DNA from: Varroa destructor
Taxonomy: Eukaryota > Arthropoda > Arachnida > Mesostigmata > Varroidae
NCBI RefSeq assembly: GCF_002443255.2
Contig: NW_019211458.1
Coordinates: forward strand, 26,688,485 to 26,752,484
Direction: 5' to 3'
Length of the DNA: 64,000 nt
Positions 47,391 to 59,116 of the stretch are shown here, piece after piece. The translations under genes were made by a program, and so were the position numbers. The notes under the pieces are model-generated. The model did not search any database and was not told where the DNA came from. It saw nothing but the letters and a program-made list of their open reading frames with translations. Each line of letters begins with the position of its first letter. The first letter of the stretch is position 1.

Positions 47391-50300
47391 TTTCGGTAAA
47401 CTTGATAGGCCTTCTACTGTTACAATAGAAAGAGAACAATAATTCAGCGACGAAGAGTAAAACAAATGTACTCGGAATTTTTTTCCACCGCTTAAAAAAA
47501 TACGTTTTGACGTTTGGGTCGACAAACGTATTTCGTAACAACGTAGACCATTACTATTACTTGCTTAATATATTCAGTTAGTAAGAGTAGTAAGTGCTCT
47601 ACCACGAAATCTAAATAAAGTATGGTAAATATAGACAAAAATTGTGATTGTAGGTCGTTTGTTACTTCTATGAAGTTGTTAGTAAATTTTATAGTCACGT
47701 TTGACATTGAGGCGGTTTTTTTATCTTCTATAAATAACATTATTGTAACATTAAATTGTTGCTAATTTGTTGTTAAAATTGCTCCGTACCAATTCGAAAA
47801 TGCTGCTAGATTTGCTAGTCGGACTGCTTTTTCTCCAATGGGTATTGTTCACGTAGCTAACGTAATTATAACTTTACTTCATAATTTAAGAGATGTAAAA
47901 ATTGTGCTTGATGTTGAATAAACAATAAAACTTGATTGTATGTGCAAATATCAAAGCATCATGAAGACAGCATGACAATCGTTTACACAGCGCCATGCAC
48001 AATGTGCTTAACATCTTTACCTTCAGAAAGAAATTATAGGTAGTAATAACGCCCTAATTATTATAAACGTGCAAGCACAAGAGACAGCATCGATTAATCA
48101 CCATAAATTAGACATTATTTCCTAGAAAACCGTGCAAAATTAGAAGCGAGACTCTATGACTCCAGGTTCACGATGCTACTGGCTTTTTCGTCCCGGTGCT
48201 CGATAAATATTTCACGCAGGCATATTATTAAGAATACTTTTGTGCTTCACTTTACGAGAAATAAATAACATAAAAAGTTATTCGCTCTAAAAGGAAGATT
48301 GCCAACCAACATTAATGATTTTTTTGTTAATCACAAAAGTAATCTTCAAAAAATAACTTCAGTTTCTTTCGAAGTCTTTGTTTCCAGACAGAATCAAGTC
48401 GATAGATTTAACAATTTCTTATTTTGAAAGTAAATAATCTAAGAAAGTGTTTTTCTTTTTTAATTCACATCCACGTCCAAACAACTGGGTTAGCTTACGA
48501 AGCCACTTTATCGTCACTGATTTTTTGATCAACGATCTTCCAAGCAGGATCAGCGGAAGGTACCCGCCTCTTAAAGGTAATCTTTACGTAGCCGATACAC
48601 GCTAGTAGTAACCTTTGACGTGAAAGAAGACGTTTCAAAAATGGATTAACAAAAAGGAAACCAATAAAAGTCGCATTAGGAGAACAAAGACGGACAGGAA
48701 TGGGCTAATATTGGAAGGCAAATCGCTACATTATCGCTGATTGTTTAGCTTTCTATGAAGTACAATGATAACCGCAAGGAGGTTCAGCCAGCTTTCCCGG
48801 AAAGCTCTGGCGGCATTAGTATGCTCTCTTGTTCCCAACACCTTCTTTCTCAACATGAAGGGCACACCCATAACGGCACACGAGTGATGGGAAAGCACTT
48901 TACGGCAGACAAAAGGACCTCAATAGGCTTAAAGCTATTCATTTATTTGCTCATTCTTCTTACAGTTCACCTTCGCACTAGTAAGCACCATAGCGCTAGC
49001 TTTTACAGACCCAAACTGACCCCCGAGATTTATTTGTTGGGGATAGGATAACCATATCACGCTTCAGCCAAAATAGTCATCTGACTATAGCGAACTTATC
49101 CTTATGGAGACACCTGTAGTTTTCTGTCAGAAGCACTGCCGTCAGCACGACTTGTACAGTGGCCACGCTTTTCTATTTCAGTCCAAGTCGAGCAAAAGGA
49201 TTTACTTATCCTTATTTGGTTTGCCTACACCGATGGTCCTGTTTCAGGGGGTTCTTTTTTTACTGTGCCGTATTTGTTTCGTGTAGGCAAAGTGAAACTT
49301 TGCCTCTCCCTTTGAAAAAGAGAATGAATTGTAATAGGACCCAGATGCCCGCGTCTTACGCCGAGCAGCATCGAATAGACCTAGGAAATTCGATTAAGGC
49401 AGCTTTAACCAGGCCGTTGTGCGTCAGCAAAATAAACTCTCCCTTCGTCACCACGAGAGGGCGCGATCCCCTAGAGAACGTGGTAAAAGGGGGTGCTTTT
49501 GTAGGCGGTAAAAGCTTTCTCGTTTAGAGCTCCGTATCTTTTAGATTGTTTTCCAGCTGTCAACATTCTTGGCAATATTATCGAACATGGCTCAATCTTG
49601 GTCCAGGTAGACTAGATTAGACAGTAAAACGTTTGGGCAGCTAACATATATTTTGTATGTTTAACTCATTTGGCCCAGAAGAAGAAATACTTTGTTTAGT
49701 GGTCGCCTCTAATATTGTAACATAAGTGAACATTCATTTTCTTTAATAATCCAAATCAATCGTAAAGCTTTTATCCGTTTAATCGTTAAGTCTTATTTGA
49801 GTATATCGCTCTTTAAATGGTGGACTGTTCCTCGGTGGCACGAAGTCTTGATGATTTAATAATCAGTTGGACTGTTGGAAAAACAATCGACATAAAGATA
49901 CGTTTACTATGCAAATTATCAACTGTCTGACGCGAGTATGAAAAATAGATTATAACAATGGCCTATATCCGATATTCATTGAAAAAGCTCACAGGACGTA
50001 AAACCTATTACATGTCTGGAGCAAAAGATAAAATAATGGTATCGTAGGTAAAAAGCAATCGGACAACGGCAGGGCTCACGTTTCGACGAATCGGACCAAA
50101 AGTCTGAACAGAAGGACGTTTAGTAGGTGATTTTTCAAAAAACATATAAGAAAACAAAAAACAATCGGTTTTAGGCTAGAAAATCGCAAAACTACACAGA
50201 AAACGACACGCAATGATTGTTTTAAAAATGTATTACAACGCATTATTATACACAAATTGAATTATCATTGAGCAAACGACTAGTTACAATATTTAAGGTC

Positions 50301-51140
50301 TTCAAAATATCAAATTAGCTATTTATCTCTTCAAATTCGCTACTCTGTATGCTAGAAAAGCTTCAAAATCTATATCGACATTCTATATCAGCTTCTTGAC
50401 TTTTCAACTGTTCTGCTGATTCATTTGCATTTGGTCTTTCTTCAAACTAACCTTCCAGAATCGGAATCTTTGGCTGTTCCTACTGAATTCTGCTATCTTT
50501 TGGCCCATCATCGATGGCTACGGCCGCCAGTCTACCCGTCGACTGCCATGTGCAATCGCTTTGAAATGTAAACAAATCGTTGTCACAGCGGATTGCGGAC
50601 TTTTCCAATTTCCCCTACCGAGTTGGAAGCTACAACGAAAGGCCGACTGCAGCTTAGTGGTATGTGTACACCGGTAACAGACAATTCCATGCCATTCCTG
50701 CTACAGCTATTCGGCTCCAAAAGGAAAAGTTGATTTCGGCGGCGTGGTCGTCCCTCTTTGCTTCGAGCACTTTAAGTAGAAAAACCTTCGAACCTTTCTA
50801 CGACCAACGGCCGAACTAGCCCGACGTCGATCATTGCTGTTTAGTAGTGGTCGTTATCGCTTTTGTTGCTACTCCTGCTAGTGCCTTACAAATGTGCCTC
50901 TTTTTTTTGCAGCTTGAACTGCTGTCGGTTCTGTGTGTATTGCGAACTAACCACCCACGCCTCATCTGCTCGTTCTTCATTGTTCTTCTGCTTTTTCTTC
51001 CCTTCGTTTTTTTTTTTTATTTTAATCTATTCCAGCTTCGTCGTCGCTGTCGTCTTTTTCTCGCAAAAAAGCATCCTGATTTTCTTGACGTGAGGTGTTC
51101 CGAATACCGTTTCGTGCCCGCGGACTGCCTATACTCTGTT

Positions 51141-51154
51141 GTACTGTACAGTAC
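51141..51154. repeat. 14-bp perfect palindrome
   Basis: GTACTGTACAGTAC with no spacer. It could be a chance site or a dimeric protein-binding site; nothing around it decides. Confidence 0.8.
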
Positions 51155-51478
51155 CAGAGCATTAGAGCTAGTAGAAATAAAAGGAGCGCGGAAAGATATA
51201 GCGAGCGAACTGGAATTACTTAGTTTGCTAGAGGTTAGTGTTGGATCAAATCGAGTCCTTCTCCTCTTCCTCCAGAACTAGATACATGGAAATACTGGCA
51301 GGAAATTACAGTGGCCGAGCGTTTGCCTTCGTCCGTTAGCCCAACCGGCAAGCATAAACTGACCAGTCTGCTGGGCCTCCCGCAAATGTCACCCGGTCAT
51401 GTGGCATCAGGCGTTGCGTTTTTCAAGCTTGTTCATTTGCGCATTTGAGATGTTCGCCACCTCCCTTTCGTATACCCA

Positions 51479-51511
51479 TTTTTAGGGTCTCCTTTTTGGA
51501 GACCCTAAAAA
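51479..51511. repeat. Perfect hairpin, 14-bp arms, 5-base loop
   Basis: TTTTTAGGGTCTCC (51479-51492) pairs with GGAGACCCTAAAAA (51498-51511) around TTTTT. A near-copy of the tail (CTAAAAAGGGG) recurs a few bases downstream, giving a local short direct repeat next to the hairpin. Confidence 0.93.
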
Positions 51512-53951
51512 GGGGCACAAGGGGCACACCTAAAAAGGGGAACTCCTGTTTGGAGCGTTTTTGTCAATATATTTGGGCACTCAACAAAAGAGATCCTACA
51601 AAAAGAAAAGAAAAGAAAGAAGTGCAAAAAGAATCTTTGAGGAGCAACACAAGAAGAAGTAAGAAAAGCAGTCGTAGCTTAATCGGCTAGCTCGCCAGCG
51701 AGTTCTTTGCAGTTCGAGAGGTGCTGCTGGTGAAAAGAATCTATGCTTATATCTCGACATTTACCGACTTCTTTTGATATATAGCTGGTGCGGCCTATAC
51801 TGCACTTTAGTCTCAAGTGCAAGCTTACCTTCCAAGCTACCAACTACGTCTTTTCTTGCTCTGCATAAATTTAACTACCTCCTCTGCTTAATCTTAATAA
51901 AAAAAAAAACTTGACTTGTAACATGAGTGTGCTTTTGTCACTTTTCTAATTTCTGAAAAGGTATAACTTTAGAATTATGTTAACAGTAATACAACGTGGC
52001 TGCCTTGCTTTTTTTGTTTTTATCTATTTTTATACAAATCATAAGGAACTGTACCTAGTATTTCGATGCGATAGAAACAATATATCGTGTTCGTTCCTGC
52101 ATTCGGCTTCTCACTCTCCGCATGAGTGAAGCATCTATCCTGTATAAGATATACAGGCACTTTGTACAGCAGCCCCCTGTAGAGAAAGCCACGCACAAAA
52201 GGACCGAAAACGACTAACATAATTCGATAAATATCTCTTGTTAGACAAAAGGTGAACTAGCAGATGACCCTGCCTAGCTGCAGGTACCCAACCGCGCGCC
52301 TGACAGTATCTCCTTGAAATTACTATTTTTGCAGTATGTTGATACGTTGTTTGTCGACACCAAAAGTATTTGTAATACTCAAGTCCTTTCATCGATGGAC
52401 GGGTGTTTAAGTAAGGGAGAAGGGTGTGAGGGCCAGGATGCAAGTCCTTGCCCACCTGGCCTTAAAGCAGCTAAATTTATGGATAAGCGTTAACGCGTAG
52501 GCAAAACGCAAAAATTGCTTTTTTTTTTCCAGTCAGTAGATGGACAAGTTAGATAGGTTATCAGTAAAGGGACATTATGGTTTCGTGCGTGGTGTGCGCC
52601 AATGAAGCCTGAATACCATGACAGGTGCGTTTTCTTCAATTCAAATTTTGTTCCGGGCAAATTTATTCCGCATGATTCATGACGTGCGAAAATAGACGCG
52701 GAAAAACGCTCTCAATTACCACCGTTTCCCGCCAAATCAGCTGCTTCAAGGGCTGTTGGAACAGTATTCATGAATCCCGGCCGAATTTACGTGGGCCAAG
52801 CATGCTGTTAGCCTATGATCGGACTACACCGTCTTTAATGCCGAAAACGATAGCCATTATTCTATTGACGAAAACAATAAGACGACAACAGGTCGGTGTC
52901 GGCTAATCAATGATTACGTACAATACCGGGAATGTGAAAGTCTGAATGATACTGGTATAACAAACAAGAAGCTTCTCTTGATATCTTACCACGTTAAAGA
53001 CTGATACACCTTTACTGTTATTTACGAATAGCAGACACTCGCAGCAGTTACGGGATGGTAGACTTATTGTCGCAAATGGGTAAGTACAGATATATTTATT
53101 ATCTAAAGATAGTCAAACCCTAACCTACTCTTGATTGATGTAAAAAAAAACGTGTCCTTTTCTAATGAAACAAAACAAGCGTGTGTATTACGGTCTTAGC
53201 CTAGAATTACTTTCGTTTGAAAAATCTTTACCATTTTAATGTCAATAAAGATAAGTTTTCAATAGTTGAATATTCTTACATTTAACACGCTGTTAATTTA
53301 AGTACGTATTTTCAAATATCGATACATACAGTAATGAGTATATTGTATTTTATAGTGATACCGTTCCCTGGTTTTACCGAGCATGTCAGCTAGACAAAAC
53401 AATGACCGGCTAAATGCGGGTGTTTACGCTGGTAGGCTTTCCATTCGAGTTGGTACGAGGGCCAGATAGATCGAACGATCAAGCTGATACTCAATTTTTT
53501 TAAAGTACTTAGTTTGCAGTTACCACTCCCAAAAAATGTTTGCCATTTTAGAACACATATGTTAACCTAATTTCTATATTTTGAGTTTTATGCATAGTGT
53601 CGCCGTTAGGCATCAAGTCTATCACACGGTTGGCTCCTAACATACAAGGACCCAGCTAAACTACCTTAGAACTTACTATGTTACTTAGCTCGGCGCGCAA
53701 AAAGCGTTCGAAACAAAGAAAAAGTAGACAAGAACTGACTTTAAATTTTCAATACTGCCTTAAATTTAGGCCGATTTTAGAAAGAGCTGCAAAATTGTTA
53801 GGGTTTCGTTCTGAGGTAAGTAAATGAAGTGTCGATTCTGAAATAGGTGTTAAGAACATATTTTAACAAGTATATGGCTTACACATTACTATGTTAGAAC
53901 GTTGATTTCAATAATTGTGTTGTGCATTGTGTAAACATCGACCATTTACTC

Positions 53952-54254
53952 CTACGAAGGACCATGAATAAATGTATACAAAGAGAATTCGTGGTTGGGA
54001 ACAATGCACTGGACGCCGTCATCGAATAACGTACCGACAAAAATGTAACCATTAGATGTATCAATCCACTCCTTGTTATTTCTGGAATCGATGTACAACC
54101 ATTGCTTAAAATAGATAGCCTCTGAAACGTTTCCTAAACTGCAAGTTATTCTAATAGATAACGTCGCCGTAGCAGGAACCGTTGTTTTTCTGGCCAACCG
54201 ATCAGATTTTCTGACATCATGAGATTCACTGAAGTCTTTTAAAGCATGTGACTC
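53952..54254 (-). CDS. Unrecognised beta-rich ORF, possible last exon
   Basis: The frame is open from a TAA at 54257-54255 to the stop at 53952 (100 residues), with no ATG near its start, so it would be a terminal exon. After a charged, Ser/Lys/Arg/Asp-rich beginning it has alternating hydrophobic and polar stretches typical of beta strands, with two cysteines: L-S-I-R-I-T-C, then Y-F-K-Q-W-L-Y-I-D-S-R-N, then G-Y-I-F-V-G-T-L-F-D-D-G-V-Q-C-I-V. That would suit a small secreted or extracellular domain. A CTAAG sits just before the possible exon border, but the tract is not pyrimidine-rich. No family is recognised. The same-strand frame at 54714-55034 is a possible upstream exon. Confidence 0.25.
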   Translation of the reverse strand, partial: ESHALKDFSESHDVRKSDRLARKTTVPATATLSIRITCSLGNVSEAIYFKQWLYIDSRNNKEWIDTSNGYIFVGTLFDDGVQCIVPNHEFSLYTFIHGPS

Positions 54255-54713
54255 TTAGTTCTCTATCGATATTCTTGATCGCCATAAAGGTAATACATAG
54301 TACAACAGAGTTCAAAAATAATTGTTTCTCATTAATCTCTCTCCCTCCCCCCCCTATTGTACTTCTTTGTGAACAGTATTCTCAGTAGGAGATGGCAGCC
54401 TGTGCATCCATTTGTCTTTCACTTAGGTCTGATATTTCGGTGGAGCCGCGATCACAGCTTTCGGCGGGCTTTTTTCAAATCGTGACACAAGTGACCGTTG
54501 GAAAATACTACATCAGGTATAAGTGGACGGCGACATCTTGCAAGTTTCAAAGAAACCCTACTTTGAAAGTACCTCATTGATACAGTAGCCGGGCGGAGCA
54601 AACAGTTGCAGGCAAATATTGCAGACAGCGGTTAGTCTGACCAATGTAACGGCGTATCAACGAAGGCCACGAGCCGTCACCCTGTCTTTTCTCTGATACC
54701 ACGCTGAATCACG

Positions 54714-55034
54714 TTAGAGTTTGCTACTGGCCTCAAGCAAATAAGAGTTTTTTCGTCTTAATAATATACCGAAACGGATTATATTCAATTGAAAAACGTC
54801 ACTGCAACCTCGACTAAAGCATGTGATGTCCGACCAAAAATATGTCGTCTGAATCGCAATCGTTGTTACTAAGGGGTCGTACTGAACAGTCGTCATCCCC
54901 TTTTTTCCATCGATTTCCTCACATACGTGTAATAACTTCTGATTCCATCGACAGATGCCTGAATGCTGTCTAATCTTAACGGACGTTATTATCGAAAAAA
55001 AAAAAGAAACTTTCTTTTTGCGATCGGTTGTTGT
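54714..55034 (-). CDS. Unrecognised ORF, possible secreted-protein exon
   Basis: The frame is open from a TAA just upstream of 55034 to the stop at 54714 (about 106 residues); a true ATG lies inside at 54896. The upstream part contains a T-run (an A11 on the plus strand at 54995-55005) that is either a hydrophobic F-F-F-S-I-I stretch or, more likely, the pyrimidine tract of an acceptor, with the exon starting near 54960-54970. Coding-like text then has Cys-containing segments (G-I-C-R-W-N-Q-K-L-L-H-V-C-E-E) and, after the ATG, S-D-I-T-C-F-S-R-G-C. Four or more cysteines in about 70 residues would fit a small extracellular domain. No homologue is recognised. Confidence 0.22.
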   Translation of the reverse strand, partial: TTTDRKKKVSFFFSIITSVKIRQHSGICRWNQKLLHVCEEIDGKKGMTTVQYDPLVTTIAIQTTYFWSDITCFSRGCSDVFQLNIIRFGILLRRKNSYLLEASSKL

Positions 55035-56168
55035 TTAAGGATTGTGAAACTCATATGGGGTGTCCACACAAAAAACTGAATTATGTGGAAATTTCAGCTC
55101 ATTTATTGTTCGCAATCGTTAGAATATCTTTCTAAGTATTGGCCGCCGTAGCCGTATGCAGGTTAGGCCGAGGGATTTCCTTGAGACAGATCTTCGATAT
55201 AGATATATATAGTAGATTATTTCCCAATATGGCAAATGTTAGAAATAATTTGGAAAAGGCGCTACTACTTCTAGTTATCACATGATACGGCACATGTTTA
55301 TGTGGTTTAATCTAGTGAACTATGTATGAATCTCAGCTCGCTACCGACAAAATCAACAGATTTATAATGAAACAATTTCGAAAGGAAAAAATATCTACCG
55401 ATTACTTTCTGGCAGTATATCTCTTTCACAAATATCACACTCTTATTTGGATTCAGAGTTGTATATTCTTAATTTTGGCTATTGTAGAAGCTTCTGTTGG
55501 GTTTCAAAAATCTAGGTTAGCGTTCGGTATCCGATATTTTACCCAAAAGAAGCCAGGTGGGAAGAGAAGGCGTGCGAAATCAGGAATATCTCAGCATACT
55601 GCTATTATCGTTATTCTGTCGTGAAAATAAACCCCTCCCACTCTTGTCTAAACCTCGGGTTAGACGTTCGCGAAAAATTAAAATTATCTATCCAATGAGT
55701 CAACTGCACTTTACAAAAATTAGACTTTTGTTATCGGTAAATCAAGAGACTATGCTACAATGGCTTGATTTTCTGGCATTTTTTTCAGCGGAACAATGAG
55801 CAAAAGCTGGAAGTAATGTGCTTAAGATGCTTTAAAATAGCTGGAAACGAGCATCGGCCTTAGGTTGTAGGAATATTTTTCTGCAACTATGCAGGCCTAC
55901 ACAAATTAGGCTATAGTTAGCGCGATAAATACCTAACTTTAAATATGAAATATATTAGACAAACTGGAAGACAACATCGGAGATCCTAACCAAGGCCGGT
56001 CCTTTTAAAGGCTATCAGCACGACTTAGGCGGAGGGGCCAAAGCCATGTGACCAGAGTAATCATGTTGAAGCTTAATTCGTAAAAGGTAATTTAACTAGG
56101 CCGACCGACCTTTGATGTGCGTGCGGAAAAAAGAGCCTTCCCTTTTTCGACTTAACCAAAAAATGTGA
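55035..56168. other. AT-rich, no supportable gene
   Basis: A plus-strand frame at 55322-55624 (true ATG, one hydrophobic segment, basic tail, donor-like AG/GTGGGA inside) is open for 100 residues but not recognised and of chance-compatible length. Nothing else is visible. Confidence 0.4.
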
Positions 56169-56456
56169 ATGTTAGGCCTGCAGCCTATTAAGACGGCCCG
56201 TTATAATTGGGCCGTCTTATATAAAAAAAGAGTAAAACCTCTGCCGTTATCCAACTGTATGCATATTTGTTGGGACAACAATGATGAATGTACCATAGAG
56301 GAAGCTTGCCTGATTGGATCAAGGCAGCTTCTAGCAGGGGCATACATAATTATCTCGAAATATTCGCTGATGTCCGTCGACCTCTATTTTTTCTGTGTCG
56401 GCGTCAAGTACTTGAAGATATATCAGAATAAACGTTTGCCTATTCGCGAGACTTAG
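56169..56456 (+). CDS. Unrecognised 95-residue ORF with hydrophobic C-terminus
   Basis: Open to TAG, starting at a TTG-type codon, so an exon border or a chance frame. Its last 45 residues contain A-G-A-Y-I-I-I-S and then D-L-Y-F-F-C-V-G-V-K-Y-L-K-I-Y-Q, a hydrophobic stretch ending Y-L-x-I-x-Q. This faintly recalls the end of the last receptor helix seen in arthropod gustatory receptors. The beginning of the frame overlaps a strong hairpin (56189-56219). Evidence is weak. Confidence 0.12.
   Translation: MLGLQPIKTARYNWAVLYKKRVKPLPLSNCMHICWDNNDECTIEEACLIGSRQLLAGAYIIISKYSLMSVDLYFFCVGVKYLKIYQNKRLPIRET
56189..56219. repeat. Perfect GC-rich hairpin, 11-bp arms, 9-base loop
   Basis: TAAGACGGCCC (56189-56199) pairs with GGGCCGTCTTA (56209-56219); one further G/T wobble is possible at the loop. 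It is followed by ATATAAAAAAAG, so it superficially looks like a bacterial terminator, but no bacterial gene context exists here. Confidence 0.92.
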
Positions 56457-57658
56457 GTAATTGCTTATGATATATATACATTTACTGGAATAATGACATT
56501 TACAGCAAACCGCATTTCCTCTGCAATAGCAGAACCGGGCATAAATATCTGAAGACTGTATATCGCATTAATAGAGTATGTGGCTGTTACGTGTTAGCAA
56601 TGTATGCGTAACATCTTACCTTGAAAAGTCTATCGTTTAAAGATGCGGTCAACTCCTTAAAGGCGGGTTCTATACTATCTTGTTTCATGTTCACTGTTGC
56701 GTGTCCACATACATCACGCCGACACACCTAGAATACGTCTATGTTATAAGGCAGTATCTTAAGAACGGTCAAATATGCCGTTCCTATGTAACGTTAATGG
56801 CATTTATCACTGCCGTAATATCTAAGCACAGAAGCAAAGACGGATCTATATATATAGTAATACATTTTGACGTGCGGCCCTCATAAAAAATGAATGCTTT
56901 ATGTAGCTTTTCAAAGGGAAAAGGACTGGTAAAATAACACTGCCTCAGTTCGTTCTTTCGTGTTGCAATACGATGGTGTAGAAAATTGGTTGACGACCGC
57001 GTGACAGTCAGACTTCCCTGGTAGCGGCTACCTGCCTAGATAATTGCGAGTTTTAATTAGAATACTCATTAATTGATTTCAAACCCTGAGATTTCGAATT
57101 TCCGTGCTTAAACCAACATCAGGCGGGCTCATTGACTGCTGAGAAGGCCAGATCAACAAGTGGAAAGTGATGGCCTAGTGGTGATGTGTTTACCTATGAA
57201 ATTTAGGGATACGTGAGGAGGTTTAGGTATGAAGCCAACTATGTACACATTTCGTTTCGTTATGGAAGTGCGTAAAGCAATGCTTGATGGCAGTACAATA
57301 AATGCAAGGGACAGTTATGACGATAACTTGGAAAAAAAATTATGCCAACACTTTCCTTCTAGGACTTCATAAGCGACAACCTATTAATGTTTTGAGCGTC
57401 GCATCAGGTTCTGCTGCCAGTAGGGATTGTTTCTAAGGGGCTTTATTTAGCACAAGAGAAAAAAAACAAGCAAATGCCCAGTTTTAGATCTATCGTATGA
57501 AATATGTCGCATCAAAGGTTATCGTCTTATATAGAAATGACAAAACTGACTTTGTTTAATGGCCGAATTGTAATGCGGCAAAAATTTTTCGGAAAGAAGC
57601 AATCATGACGAAAAGTAATCAAAATGATAAGTTAACTATATAAATAGCAAGTATAGAA

Positions 57659-57686
57659 AATAATAATAATAATAGCAATAATAATA
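57659..57686. repeat. AAT trinucleotide repeat, interrupted
   Basis: About five AAT units, a GC interruption, then further AAT units; read directly. Confidence 0.9.
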
Positions 57687-57819
57687 CTAGTACTAAAAAT
57701 AAGACAAGACAAAGATACTATAAAAATATAACATATAGGCAAAGTAACAGATACATGACATAATATATATTCCTTATTTGAAACGTATTCCGATAATAAC
57801 GGCAAAAGCATGGTTACAC

Positions 57820-57839
57820 ATATATATATATATATATAT
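57820..57839. repeat. AT dinucleotide microsatellite, 10 units
   Basis: A 20-base perfect A/T alternation. Confidence 0.95.
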
Positions 57840-59116
57840 GCGGCCAGCCACTGTGTTTCCCGTAGCGTCAGAGCTACCTATTGAGCATATATATGCAAAG
57901 CAAGAATCAAGACGTTTACTTATTGTGACAAAAAGAAGCTACGAACAAGATACAGAATATACTTAGATGATATTGTATAACAAACATTATTTTTAATTTA
58001 CGTATCTGCATGTATGCGTGAGTGTCAATTTATACCCATAGACACGGTGACAACATGGATGGATGTTTGCGTAATCAGACGAGAAAAACAAATTCGGCTC
58101 CTTGTCGAATGGGAAAACATAAGCCATGAGGCGTTAGTATAACGATCTTCGGAGTTTTATGCTTAAACCAGACTCATTCCGTATAATGAAGGTCACGAGT
58201 TTCAAAGGCAACACTCGAGGGGAAAGAAGATGTACTTAGGTCAGCCCTGACCTCTGGTCATGTTATAAATGACCGCACCTGCTCCTCCATCTGTTGACAG
58301 GTGCCAGGCATGCACCTAGGTTATAGGCATTAAAAACATAAAATAGGCTACATACACGGTGGCTAGTAATGCATTTCACACATGCAGTAACCAATACGAA
58401 ATTTGAATTCCGTACCTAACTCACCTGAGCGCTCTTTGCTAATCACAGACTTTTCTCTATAGAGTAGATTAATTAGAGACAATTGTTTAGAGAAAAAGAA
58501 GCATTTTCTATGATATCAGTAGAATTCAAAGGTATCCCCTAATGATGTATGTGATAAAAACAGTTAAACACAAGAGAGAACTTTAACTGGTCGATATCGT
58601 TAACCTCTTAACGGACAAAAGCAATTTACAAAAGGAGCTTTGTGTGAAGCTCCTATTTCGGTGAAATTTTAATTAGATACTTTGTGCCTGCAGAACCTCT
58701 ATAAAATGCACTAGCCTCACAGCCGGGTTGAACTCTGTGTATTTGTTTTTTAATTATCCATTCTCATAGCCGCGCTCAGCAGTTATATGCTACAACAAGT
58801 TGAATCAAGAAGTTTTTTCTAAATCACTACTATACGTTAAATAAAGTTAAAGTTAAAAGTGAATTTTCGGCCGACATTTGGCCTGGGGTGATCCACTAGT
58901 TGTAGTTTCGGAGTCGCACAAGTACAATGAACCGTGAGGCGTGCGCACGTGGTTTCTTAACCACACAGCTTGATTTTTTTAACTGATGGGAAGAACTTCA
59001 TCCTACAAAGTTCTGCCGTAAGATGAATCTCGATTAGACAAATACTTTTTCTTTCGAGAGTTTTTCTTAGAGCGTAATGTTAATCTGGACAAATTTGCCG
59101 TCTTTAAAAGTCTTAC

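Larger units (their letters stand above)
46231..53951. other. AT-rich, no supportable gene; several hairpins
   Basis: Frames at 48.7-49.5 kb and 50.8-51.7 kb are open for 80-144 residues, but they overlap one another and are rich in Phe/Leu/Cys from T-rich DNA, without motifs. The region's clearest structures are inverted repeats at 47102-47148, 47349-47390, 51141-51154 and 51479-51511, listed separately. Confidence 0.5.
56457..59116. other. AT-rich, no supportable gene
   Basis: Short frames only (one of 68 residues at 56680-56886). An AAT-type trinucleotide patch (57659-57686), an AT run (57820-57839) and an 8-bp hairpin (58633-58654: AGGAGCTT/AAGCTCCT) are present. Confidence 0.5.

Noticed and set aside
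51668..51740. tRNA-like A-box and B-box words (TAGCTTAATCGG ... GCAGTTCGAG)
   Set aside because: No 7-bp acceptor stem, no 5-bp anticodon stem with 7-base loop, and no T-stem pairing could be drawn.
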